From JBBQQK01 sp038216025 (GTDB taxonomy: Bacteria > Patescibacteriota > UBA1384 > XYA2-FULL-43-10 > 1-14-0-10-43-13), in contig JBBQQK010000054.1 of assembly GCA_038216025.1 (NCBI GenBank), forward strand, positions 1 through 7,328: 7,328 bases of DNA. Direction: 5' to 3'. Shown piece by piece: positions 1 through 5,859 of the stretch. The notes under the pieces are model-generated. The model worked only from the letters and a program-made list of their open reading frames with translations. It was not told the origin of the DNA and made no database searches. The position numbers and the translations under genes were made by a program. The number at the start of each line of letters is the position of its first letter. The first letter of the stretch is position 1.

Positions 1-23
1 GGGTTAATATCAAATTCTTGTTG

Positions 24-943
24 CTAATTGTTCAAAATATACTCAATAATTTTTGCCCTATTTATTCTGGTCATGCCCCTATGAATACCTACTTTTTGTT
101 TTAACCAAGAGAAGCTACCGTCTAGCGAATTGGTTGTATTCGGTATGTTCAACTCAGGATATTTCAGGTAGGTAAAAAGATATGGTAGATTATTCTTAAG
201 GCTTCTGAAAACTGCTCTCGTCCTCTTGTGTGTGTAATGCCATCTGCCGGTAATTGGGTCAGTGGTTCTTTCCTTTAAAAAGGAAATCCATTTGTCGTGC
301 CAGGCAAAAAGCTTGGTCGAAAATTCATCTTCTGTGGTATTGGCCAGTGCGTCTGAAATCGTCTTTAATTCAACGCTAGCCTCAAGTCTCGGGCGAAGAG
401 TCAAGTACCTTTGAATAATCTGTTTTTGGTGAAAATGACACATCTGGACTGGGATATCATTGAATATATTTCTCACTCCAGGTCTACCATCTAGCACTAT
501 GGCTTTAATTTTGAAGCCAAGTTTTTCAACTTTCAATCTGCCTTTTTGGTATTCATATATTGTCTCAAACATTAAAGAATTTATGTAGATATTTTTCTTT
601 AATTCAACTGCTCTAAATATAATGAAACCGTATCCTCGGCCAAAGAATGTACAGTCGGCGATCATGACATGGCCATCCGGTTTGACCTCTTTTATCAGGG
701 TCTCTGCTTTGGCCAATTTAGCTCTAACCCAATTTATGCTTCGATCATTCTCCTTGGCCAATATCTTCAAAGTTTTGCGGCCATTGGCATACTCTTCGTA
801 GAGTTTTCTTTCTAGTTTTTCTGGACGGTTTTTTGATTGAAAAAACTTACTGCAATCAAGGCATTTATACCGCTGTTTGCCTAAAGTTTTACCATATTTC
901 TTAACCTTGTTTGACCCACATTTTGGGCAGTTTTTTTAGCCAT
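24..943 (-). CDS. IS256/IS1249-like Zn-ribbon transposase, reading frame shifted (-1) near start
   Basis: This is a DDE-type transposase of the IS256/MULE-like superfamily, the Zn-ribbon variant, which would cut and join its own element. The frame is open from 935 to the TAG at 24-26. Numbering assumes a 306-aa product started at the ATG at 941-943. It has a Zn ribbon CPKC (6-9) and CLDC (28-31), a helical DNA-binding stretch around 40-80, the first acid in IADCTFFGR (D97), the second in VLDGRPG (D152), the family's C-x2-H signature in MCHFH (169-172), and the third acid in TTNSLDGSF (D275), followed by the usual IHRGM. The ATG has an AAGGA Shine-Dalgarno nine bases upstream, but its frame stops after 20 codons. 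Reading the Zn ribbon needs a -1 shift at A7 (931-937). Without it, the first in-frame start is TTG at 770, giving 248 aa with no Zn ribbon. Either the element uses slippage or the gene is inactivated. Confidence 0.85.
930..943 (-). other. A7 slippage site at transposase start
   Basis: On the minus strand the start reads ATG GCT AAA AAA AC. The Zn-ribbon codons (AAC TGC CCA AAA TGT) follow in the -1 frame relative to the ATG. A ribosome slipping back one base on AAA AAA, or RNA polymerase adding one A on the seven-A run, would join a start codon with a good SD to the full transposase. A sequencing error or a real inactivating deletion gives the same picture. Confidence 0.5.
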
Positions 944-994
944 GATTACAATTCCTTGTAGATAAATGATTGATTATTAAGTCTAGGATATGCT

Positions 995-1033
995 AAAAAG
1001 GCTAATTTAGCAACAATTTTTTGCAATTAAGCC
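995..1033 (-). terminator. Intrinsic terminator after the YvlD-like gene
   Basis: On the minus strand GGCT-t-AATT pairs with AATT-AGCC across an AT-rich loop and is followed directly by TTTTT. It begins about 12 bases past the stop of the 122-aa membrane gene and would end that transcript before the transposase gene. Confidence 0.55.
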
Positions 1034-1044
1034 TAAATTGCTAG

Positions 1045-1413
1045 CTATTTGATGCTTTTTGTTTGAATTCTTCTGGGTTTCTTTTCTAAAAAGTAATTGA
1101 TAATTAGGATTAATACATAGTAGACTAATGCTCCAAAGAAAGCGGCATTGAAATCAGTGATAGTGAAGCCTTTAACAATAGTGCCAACAAGCCAGAAAAC
1201 AAAAGCGTTGATGATAAAAGTAAATAGGCCCATAGTTAAGACATTAACGGGCAAAGTTAAAATGATGATGATGGGGCGAACAACCGCATTGAGAAAGCCC
1301 AAGAGAAGAGAAACCCAAAAAAGCGACCAAAAACCACTGTAGCTTATCCCCGGAACGATATAGTCAACAAGCATGAGAGAGGCAATATTCAAAAGCCATC
1401 TAAATAAAAACAT
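1045..1413 (-). CDS. YvlD-like / phage holin superfamily IV (PF04020) membrane protein
   Basis: This is a 122-aa integral membrane protein of the family annotated as phage holin superfamily IV or YvlD-like. The family is widespread on bacterial chromosomes and is not evidence of a prophage; its biochemical role is not established. Four hydrophobic segments are visible at about 5-22, 28-52, 58-80 and 88-109. The family pattern is clear: VPGISYSGFW (20-29), LGFLNAVVRPIIIILTLPVNVLTMGLF (38-64) with the conserved NAxxRP and LPxxxxTxGL, and a second PG-like turn KGFTI (81-85). The tail is basic (KKPRR). The ATG is supported by AAGGA eight bases upstream. It lies 54 bases after the 170-aa membrane gene on the same strand, so the two are probably co-transcribed, although a palindromic repeat sits in the gap. 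Length is normal for the family. Confidence 0.9.
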   Translation of the reverse strand: MFLFRWLLNIASLMLVDYIVPGISYSGFWSLFWVSLLLGFLNAVVRPIIIILTLPVNVLTMGLFTFIINAFVFWLVGTIVKGFTITDFNAAFFGALVYYVLILIINYFLEKKPRRIQTKSIK

Positions 1414-1428
1414 AATTATTGTCCTTAT

Positions 1429-1463
1429 GGATTGCCACGCCCCTTAGGGCTCGCAGTGACTGA
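1429..1463. repeat. Short palindromic intergenic repeat
   Basis: The 35-base gap sequence starts with GGATTGCCACG, has a CCCTTAGGG core and ends with CTCGCAGTGAC. The arms resemble the 'gtcattgcgag ... gcaatcc' repeat at 3359-3430 in the same window, so this looks like a shortened member of that family. It lies between two co-directional membrane genes. Confidence 0.6.
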
Positions 1464-1467
1464 TTAA

Positions 1468-1980
1468 TTATTTCTTTCCACTTCTAATATTTAACAAGAC
1501 GATCATAACCGGCGCGCCGATAACCCAAAAGGTGCGATAATTCAATAATATCTTGGCGGTAGTTGAAGTCGCGATGTAGTTGTTGGTAGTCGCTTCAGGT
1601 AAGAAAATTAAAATCGACGATATAATCAATGCCATAGTGAAAGCCATGTAGATGATTACTTCCATTGGTGATACTTCGTTGTTCTTGCTGCTGTTTGTGT
1701 GCGAACTAATTGCTCCCGATATGAAGAAGATCGAGAGTAAAAACAAAACTATCGATATGGTCGATAGGGAGGCATTGGAGCGTATCCAGATCGAGTTGGC
1801 AACTATCGCATTGCCATTGAAAAATTTAAAAACTTGGTCGGAAAAAGTGGAAGCGATCACCAACCCGACATAGACCGAACACAAAGCTGTGATGGTCTTT
1901 TCGCGTTTAAGTATGAAGCCATAAGCGATTCCAAGGAGAAAAGCTAGACCGATAAATATATCCACACTGGGAAGTTGCAT
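1468..1980 (-). CDS. Hypothetical membrane protein, CvpA-like N-terminus
   Basis: This is a 170-aa protein with about five hydrophobic segments (roughly 6-24, 30-46, 72-92, 108-128 and 148-166) and a short basic end (RSGKK). The N-terminus, VDIFIGLAFLLGIAYGF then a basic loop (KREK), resembles the opening of CvpA-type membrane proteins, but I cannot match the rest, so the family call is a suggestion only. The polar loop at 93-105 (SSHTNSSKNNEV) separates the third and fourth segments. The ATG is supported by GGAGG about eight bases upstream. A TTGACA/GATAAT promoter lies at 2078-2107 on this strand, making this the first gene of a likely two-gene unit with the YvlD-like gene. A 14-base hairpin (CCCGAT, loop, ATCGGG at 1995-2008) sits just before the ribosome binding site. 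Confidence 0.82.
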   Translation of the reverse strand: MQLPSVDIFIGLAFLLGIAYGFILKREKTITALCSVYVGLVIASTFSDQVFKFFNGNAIVANSIWIRSNASLSTISIVLFLLSIFFISGAISSHTNSSKNNEVSPMEVIIYMAFTMALIISSILIFLPEATTNNYIATSTTAKILLNYRTFWVIGAPVMIVLLNIRSGKK

Positions 1981-2010
1981 TAAAAACCCTCCACCCCGAT
2001 AAATCGGGAA

Positions 2011-2447
2011 TTTTCAATTATTCAATTTACAGTTTACAAATGGAAATTGAAAAATGACAAATGAAAATGTTACTTCTATTATCGTCCATCGAGGGGTATG
2101 CTGTCAACGTGGACAAATTAGGGTTTTGTCAGAGAGACAATAAAGGAGGAGCAAAAACACGAGCATAAGACTACGATTTACAGGGAAGCATTAGAGTATA
2201 TTGCATGCTATGCAGATAAATATGTTATTATTCTGAGCCCGCTTGGCGGGTAAAGAACTTAGGCAAAGCCGCACGCTTACTGCGTTCGCTAGATCCTTCA
2301 TTGTATTCAGGATGACGATAGATACATTAATCTGAAGATTTCTCCTCATTCGCTCACTTTGTGACCTCATGGGGTCGAAATGACAAATAGAGAGTGTGAA
2401 TTTTAATAAATTGCTAAAACTGTAAACTGAAAACTGAGAATTGAAAA
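2011..2447. repeat. Intergenic stretch bounded by imperfect inverted repeats
   Basis: No gene is supported between 1981 and 2471. The left arm (2011-2035) contains TTTACAGTTT and TTTTCAATT; the right arm (2417-2447) contains their complements AAACTGTAAA and AATTGAAAA in the matching order. Inside are the membrane-gene promoter (2078-2107), a CCCGC-TTG-GCGGG hairpin (2238-2250), and repeat-like fragments at 2291-2317 (AGATCCTTC...TCAGGATGACG) and 2335-2384 (ending GGTCGAAATGACA). The arms are AT-rich and may be low-complexity similarity rather than the ends of an element. Confidence 0.4.
2078..2107 (-). promoter_or_regulatory. Sigma70-type promoter for the two membrane genes
   Basis: On the minus strand there is a perfect -35 TTGACA (2102-2107), an 18-base spacer, and a -10 GATAAT (2078-2083). 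Transcription would start near 2071, about 90 bases before the ATG of the 170-aa membrane protein. Confidence 0.65.
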
Positions 2448-2471
2448 CTTATAGCTTTAAGCTTTAAGCCT

Positions 2472-3113
2472 TTATCCGAACCAGCCGCGCTTTTTTTTGT
2501 CGAGATCTCTTAGTTTTTCCCATAGTTCTTTTTGTTCTTTGGATAAGTTGCGGGGGGTATCAATACGAACGGTTAAAATCAAATCGCCTCGTCTGCCGCC
2601 TTTGTAGGCTCTGCCTTTGCCCGGAAAGCGAAATTGCGAGCCTTCTTGTGTGCCTGCGGGGATATTAAATTCAAGTGTATCGTTGTTTATTTTGACGCTT
2701 AGTTTGTCTCCAATAACAGCTTGAGCAGGAGAGATGGCAATTTCAGCTTGTATTTGAGATAAAGACGCTCCAAAAAAGTCTTCAAAGATATCGCCGAGTC
2801 CGCCAAAACCACCAAAGCCGCCGCCTTGTTGAAAATCAGAGAAGTCAAATCCGCCAAAGCCTCCTGCGCCTGCTCCGGCACCTGCGGATTGATCAAAAGT
2901 GCGGCCGTACTGGTCGTATTGAGATTTTTTTTGCGGATCGGAGAGTATTTGATAGGCTTCGCTAGCTTCTTTAAACTTTTGCTCCGCTTCCTTGTCGCCT
3001 TTGCTTGCTCTATCAGGATGATACTTTAAAGCAAGACGCCTGTAAGCGCGCTTTATTTCTTCCGCTGAAGCACTCCTATTTATTCCTAGTGTTTCGTAAT
3101 AATCTTTTGCCAT
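2472..3113 (-). CDS. dnaJ: Compact DnaJ-like co-chaperone (J domain, G/F region, single CTD, no zinc finger)
   Basis: This 213-aa J-domain protein should deliver unfolded clients to DnaK and stimulate its ATPase in the cytoplasm. The J domain spans about 4-70 with the essential HPD at 32-34 and the QKFKEASEAYQILSDPQKK helix region. A Gly/Phe-rich segment follows (78-115, with GGFGGF repeats and GDIFEDFFG). The four CxxCxGxG zinc motifs of type I DnaJ are absent. One C-terminal domain remains: IQAEIAISPAQAVIGDKLSV (121-140), IPAGTQEGSQFRFPGKG (151-167), then GGRRGDLILTVRIDTP (172-187). It ends in a helix like the DnaJ dimerisation tail (LSKEQKELWEKL, 190-201). DnaJ is usually about 370 aa and CbpA about 300, so this is short, but both ends look intact, so it is compact rather than truncated. 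The symbol reflects position beside dnaK; it could equally be called cbpA-like. There is no clear SD before the ATG. Confidence 0.93.
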   Translation of the reverse strand: MAKDYYETLGINRSASAEEIKRAYRRLALKYHPDRASKGDKEAEQKFKEASEAYQILSDPQKKSQYDQYGRTFDQSAGAGAGAGGFGGFDFSDFQQGGGFGGFGGLGDIFEDFFGASLSQIQAEIAISPAQAVIGDKLSVKINNDTLEFNIPAGTQEGSQFRFPGKGRAYKGGRRGDLILTVRIDTPRNLSKEQKELWEKLRDLDKKKRGWFG

Positions 3114-3120
3114 AATGTGT

Positions 3121-3261
3121 TGTCATCCTGAAGCTACATTAATTTCTTATCGTAATCATTCATTCAGGATCTGGATCCCGTATAAGTTGCTATCAAGTTG
3201 AAACCTCACCTGACCTCTCCTTGGAAAGGAGAGGAACCCTTAAAGTGTTTACGGGATGACA
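3121..3261. repeat. Nested palindromic intergenic repeat
   Basis: The dnaJ-dnaK gap has no gene. This part folds as nested inverted repeats: TGTCATCC (3121-3128) with GGATGACA (3254-3261), ATCCCGTA (3175-3182) with TACGGGAT (3250-3257), and an inner 9-bp hairpin CCTCTCCTT / AAGGAGAGG (3214-3234) with a GGA loop. The outer pair and the second pair share bases, so they are alternatives. The 'cctctccttgg' hairpin resembles a repeat type I recognise from intergenic regions of many uncultivated bacteria. Confidence 0.65.
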
Positions 3262-3358
3262 CTGTATTAGTATTTATAATTTGACATTTGTAATTTATTT
3301 ATTTTATCACAATAAGCGCTCCTCGTCTATTGACTACAAAGCAACCGCCCACTGTGTC

Positions 3359-3430
3359 GTCATTGCGAGTGTGTCACGAAGCAATCTATCATAATGACGG
3401 ATTGCCGTCGCCTCGGAGGCGAACAATGAC
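3359..3430. repeat. 72-base palindromic repeat ('gtcattgcgag' type)
   Basis: Outer arms GTCATTG (3359-3365) and CAATGAC (3424-3430) enclose a second pair GCAATC (3381-3386) / GATTGC (3400-3405) and a tight hairpin TCGCCT-CGG-AGGCGA (3408-3422). The arms match a very common intergenic palindrome type of uncultivated bacteria. It lies about 45 bases past the dnaK stop and could block 3' decay, but has no T-tract, so it is not a standard terminator. Confidence 0.7.
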
Positions 3431-3473
3431 AATGAGTGGTTGCAATTCGAGGAGCGCATTATCGAGTGAAATA

Positions 3474-5369
3474 TTATTCTTTTTTCTTGTCTTCTGTTTC
3501 TTCTTCTTTTGGTTCTTCTTTGCCTTCTTCTTGCTTGGCTTGTTCTGTTCCTGGTTGGCTTTGCGCTGCCTGTTCGTACATCTTTTGTCCAAGTTCGGAT
3601 AAAGTCTTGCTCAAAGAATCCAATTGAGTTTTGATCTCTTCGGTATTGTCTTGGTCTTTAACTTCCTTAAGGGCGGTTATTTTAGTTTCAATATCGCTCT
3701 TTAAGTTAGAATCAGCCTTATCGCCGGCATCCTTGAGTGACTTTTCCGCTGTGTAGATCAAAGTTTCTGCTTGATTGCGCACTTCTATTAACTCACGTTT
3801 CTTTTTGTCTTCTTCTTCGTGAGAGGCTGCATCTTGCTTCATGCGCTCAATTTCTTCCTTTGATAAACCGGATGAAGAGGTGATAGTGATGTGTTGCGCC
3901 TTGCCAGAAGCCTTATCGGTAGCTTTTACGTTGACAATGCCGTTAGCATCGATATCAAAAGATACTTCAACCTGAGGGATTCCACGAGGCGCTGGAGGCA
4001 TACCATCGAGAATAAATCTACCAAGCGTTTTATTGTCTCCAGCCATTTCACGCTCGCCTTGCAATACATGAATTTCCACTGAAGTTTGATTGTCGGCTGC
4101 AGTCGTAAAGACTTGTGACTTTGAAGTTGGAATTGTCGTATTTTTTTCGATTAATTTAGTCGATACGCCGCCTAGAGTCTCGATACCGAGTGAAAGGGGA
4201 GTCACATCCAAGAGCAGCAAATCTTTAACTTCACCGCCAAGTACTCCGCCTTGAATCGCAGCTCCAAGAGCAACTGCTTCATCCGGATTGACTGAGTGGT
4301 TTGGCTCTTTGCCAAAGAATTTTTTAACTGCTTCTCTGATTGCAGGCATTCTTGTCATGCCGCCAACCAAGATAATTTCGTCGATATCCTTGGCTTCAAG
4401 CTTGGCATCTTTCAATACAGTTTCGCATGGCTTTAAAGATCTTTTAATAAATGCTGCCGTTATGTCTTCCAATTTGGCCCGGCTGATCGTCATCTGCAAA
4501 TGTTTTGGTCCGGATGCGTCTGCGGTGACGAAAGGAAGATTAATTTCTGTCTCAGCAGTGCTCGAGAGCTCAATTTTGGCTTTTTCAGCCGCTTCTTTTA
4601 CTCTCTGAATAGCGGCATTGTCCGCATGAAGATCGATTCCCTGATCTTTCTTAAATTCATCGATAATATAGTCCATGATCAAGTTGTCGAAGTCATCACC
4701 ACCCAAATGGGTATCTCCGTTGGTTGCCAAAACTTCAAATACGCCATCGCCAAGCTCAAGAATGGTAATATCAAATGTACCGCCACCGAAGTCGTATACG
4801 GCGATTTTCTCGTTTTTCTTTTTGTCGAGACCATAAGCAAGCGCGGCCGCTGTTGGCTCGTTGATAATTCTCTTGACGTCCAAACCGGCAATTTCACCGG
4901 CATCTTTGGTTGCTTGTCTTTGTGAATCGTTGAAGTAAGCAGGAACTGTGATAACAGCTTCTGTAACTTTGTCGCCTAAGTAGGTTTCGGCGTCAGTCTT
5001 GAGTTTCTGTAAAATGAAAGCAGAGATTTCCTGAGATGAATATTCTTTGCCGTTGATGACGATACGAACTGCCCCATCAGATGCTTTTTTGGTAGCATAA
5101 GGCATTTTTTTGAGGTCAGCTTGAACTTCAGGATCGTCAAATTTGCGACCGATAAATCTTTTAACTGAAAAAATAGTGTTTTCAGCGTTTGTTACGGCTT
5201 GTCTTTTGGCCAATTGACCTACAAGACGATCGCCTTTTTTGGTTTCCGCTACGACAGAAGGGCAAGTTCTGCCACCTTCAGCGGTAGGGATGATTTTAGC
5301 TTCGCCGCCTTCCATGACAGCGACAGCTGAGTTTGTTGTACCGAGATCGATACCGATTATTTTACCCAT
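3474..5369 (-). CDS. dnaK: Molecular chaperone DnaK (Hsp70)
   Basis: This is a complete 631-aa Hsp70, the ATP-driven cytoplasmic chaperone that binds exposed hydrophobic segments, working with a J-protein and GrpE. The ATPase domain (1-380) carries all three Hsp70 signatures: IDLGTTNS (7-14), VYDFGGGTFDITIL (191-204) and IILVGGMTRMPAIREAV (332-348). The interdomain linker VKDLLLLDVTPLSLGIETLGG (381-401) is intact. The substrate-binding beta domain runs to about 500 and the helical lid to about 600, with a charged Glu/Lys-rich tail ending EETEDKKKE in place of the EEVKDKK-type end. The ATG is supported by AAAGGA six bases upstream and by the standard N-terminus MGKIIGIDLG. Its promoter is overlaid by a 22-bp palindrome. 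The J-protein lies downstream on the same strand after a 360-base repeat-filled gap, so co-transcription is uncertain. grpE lies upstream beyond a plus-strand island. Confidence 0.98.
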   Translation of the reverse strand: MGKIIGIDLGTTNSAVAVMEGGEAKIIPTAEGGRTCPSVVAETKKGDRLVGQLAKRQAVTNAENTIFSVKRFIGRKFDDPEVQADLKKMPYATKKASDGAVRIVINGKEYSSQEISAFILQKLKTDAETYLGDKVTEAVITVPAYFNDSQRQATKDAGEIAGLDVKRIINEPTAAALAYGLDKKKNEKIAVYDFGGGTFDITILELGDGVFEVLATNGDTHLGGDDFDNLIMDYIIDEFKKDQGIDLHADNAAIQRVKEAAEKAKIELSSTAETEINLPFVTADASGPKHLQMTISRAKLEDITAAFIKRSLKPCETVLKDAKLEAKDIDEIILVGGMTRMPAIREAVKKFFGKEPNHSVNPDEAVALGAAIQGGVLGGEVKDLLLLDVTPLSLGIETLGGVSTKLIEKNTTIPTSKSQVFTTAADNQTSVEIHVLQGEREMAGDNKTLGRFILDGMPPAPRGIPQVEVSFDIDANGIVNVKATDKASGKAQHITITSSSGLSKEEIERMKQDAASHEEEDKKKRELIEVRNQAETLIYTAEKSLKDAGDKADSNLKSDIETKITALKEVKDQDNTEEIKTQLDSLSKTLSELGQKMYEQAAQSQPGTEQAKQEEGKEEPKEEETEDKKKE

Positions 5370-5415
5370 AATATTCCTTTCTTTTATACTGATGACTCTT
5401 TATAGATCTATATAT

Positions 5416-5444
5416 AATGTAAAGTATACTTTACATTTTGTCAA
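5416..5444 (-). promoter_or_regulatory. dnaK promoter with overlapping 22-bp palindromic operator
   Basis: On the minus strand the -35 is a perfect TTGACA (5439-5444), then 17 bases, then a -10 TACATT (5416-5421). The bases 5416-5437 form a perfect 22-bp palindrome with half-site AATGTAAAGTA, which covers the -10 and almost the whole spacer. A dimeric repressor bound there would block RNA polymerase. It does not match CIRCE (TTAGCACTC-N9-GAGTGCTAA), the usual HrcA site at dnaK genes. The binding protein is unknown. Confidence 0.7.
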
Positions 5445-5458
5445 CCCCATTTTATTAC

Positions 5459-5503
5459 AATAGGTTGACCCTGAGCTTCAGTCGAATGGGTCAATAACCT
5501 ATT
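5459..5503. repeat. REP-like hairpin between dnaK and the plus-strand RNA
   Basis: Arms AATAGGTT (5459-5466) and AACCTATT (5496-5503) plus inner arms GACCC (5467-5471) and GGGTC (5488-5492) form a long stem with a 3-base bulge. The core (CCTGAGCTTCAGTCGAA) is a variant of the 'ccctgagc..gtcgaaggg' palindrome found between genes of many bacteria, and is related to the copies at 6225-6299. It sits between the back-to-back dnaK and plus-strand RNA promoters. Confidence 0.65.
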
Positions 5504-5579
5504 TTCAAGGCTACTCCTAACCCTTTAGCTAATATATGAAATAAATGACAATAGAAATGATAAAAAAGTGAAAAAGCTA

Positions 5580-5608
5580 TTGACAAACAGCATAATATGT
5601 GCTATTAT
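5580..5608 (+). promoter_or_regulatory. Strong sigma70-type promoter of the plus-strand RNA
   Basis: TTGACA (5580-5585), a 17-base spacer, and TATTAT (5603-5608): a near-consensus promoter. Transcription should start near 5615. No reading frame with a ribosome binding site follows before the terminator at 5735-5776, so the product is an RNA. Confidence 0.8.
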
Positions 5609-5614
5609 ATAAAA

Positions 5615-5776
5615 ACATTGCGTATAGTGAATTCGAGCAAAGACGGAGGCAGTGAGAGTCGTCAGCTCAAGGAAAGGCCTAACTGTGATTGGCTGCACAC
5701 CGCTAGCACAGCCAATGATACAAAACAGAGCCACGAGCGGGTCGGGAGATATTCTCCCTTCCCGCTCAATTTTTTT
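5615..5776 (+). ncRNA. Putative structured non-coding RNA (~160 nt) or attenuated leader, family unknown
   Basis: A near-consensus promoter and a strong intrinsic terminator delimit a transcript of about 160 nt. Three stems are visible: an interrupted hairpin GAGC-aaa-GACG ... CGTC-a-GCTC (5635-5668), an 8-bp hairpin ATTGGCTG / CAGCCAAT (5688-5716) with a 13-base loop, and the terminator stem. The loop of the second hairpin contains CCGCT (5700-5704), complementary to AGCGG (5736-5740) in the 5' arm of the terminator, so a pseudoknot or alternative fold is possible. I could not match it by motif to RNase P, tmRNA, SRP RNA, 6S RNA or a riboswitch I know. It may be an independent small RNA, or a leader with an attenuator for the 66-aa membrane gene that starts 84 bases after the terminator. 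That gene has its own candidate promoter, which favours independence. Start and end are approximate. Confidence 0.6.
5735..5776 (+). terminator. Strong intrinsic terminator of the plus-strand RNA
   Basis: Outer stem GAGCGGG / CCCGCTC (5735-5741 and 5761-5767), a 2x2 internal loop, inner stem GGGAGA / TCTCCC (5744-5749 and 5753-5758), then AA and seven T (5770-5776). Confidence 0.88.
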
Positions 5777-5795
5777 ATTTAAGCACATTTCGTCA

Positions 5796-5824
5796 TTGAA
5801 AAAGGACTGAATTTGTGATATGAA
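5796..5824 (+). promoter_or_regulatory. Extended -10 promoter for the 66-aa membrane protein
   Basis: TTGAAA (5796-5801), 17 bases, TATGAA (5819-5824), with TG at 5816-5817 one base ahead of the -10 (extended -10 form). Transcription would start near 5831 and give a leader of about 29 bases. Confidence 0.5.
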
Positions 5825-5859
5825 TATGCTTCATCTCGTTGAAGGGAGGGATGCATGAG

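Larger units (their letters stand above)
18..1016 (-). mobile_element. Possible insertion sequence (IS256/IS1249-like), boundaries tentative
   Basis: A transposase gene fills most of this interval. The 10-base string TTGTTGCTAA at 18-27 recurs inverted as TTAGCAACAA at 1007-1016, so the two could be terminal inverted repeats of a roughly 1-kb element. The left copy overlaps the transposase stop codon, and the right copy lies in the loop of a terminator-like hairpin, which weakens the case. I see no convincing target-site duplication next to either copy. The transposase is solid; the exact ends are not. Confidence 0.35.

Noticed and set aside
1045..1413. Prophage remnant, because of the phage-holin-superfamily name
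   Set aside because: PF04020/YvlD-like proteins are common chromosomal membrane proteins, and no other phage gene is present in the window.
2141..2150. Strong Shine-Dalgarno-like AAAGGAGG in the 1981-2471 gap
   Set aside because: No start codon follows at a usable distance with an open frame longer than a few codons.
3359..3430. CRISPR repeat or tRNA-like structure
   Set aside because: There is a single copy with nested palindromes, no regular spacers, and no tRNA cloverleaf features or T-loop sequence.
3330..3602. Plus-strand open frame rich in Phe and Leu opposite the end of dnaK
   Set aside because: It is the reverse of the Glu/Lys-rich dnaK tail, plus repeat sequence; a shadow frame.
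4288..4925. Two overlapping plus-strand open frames opposite dnaK
   Set aside because: They are antisense shadows of a fully conserved dnaK coding region, without SD or independent signals.
5597..5782. Plus-strand 61-codon open frame within the putative RNA
   Set aside because: Its ATG lies upstream of the predicted transcription start and the frame runs through the terminator stem; the composition is not protein-like.
5525..5788. Minus-strand 87-codon open frame across the plus-strand RNA region
   Set aside because: It lies antisense to a clear promoter-terminator unit, contains the terminator palindrome, and has no SD or recognisable protein pattern.
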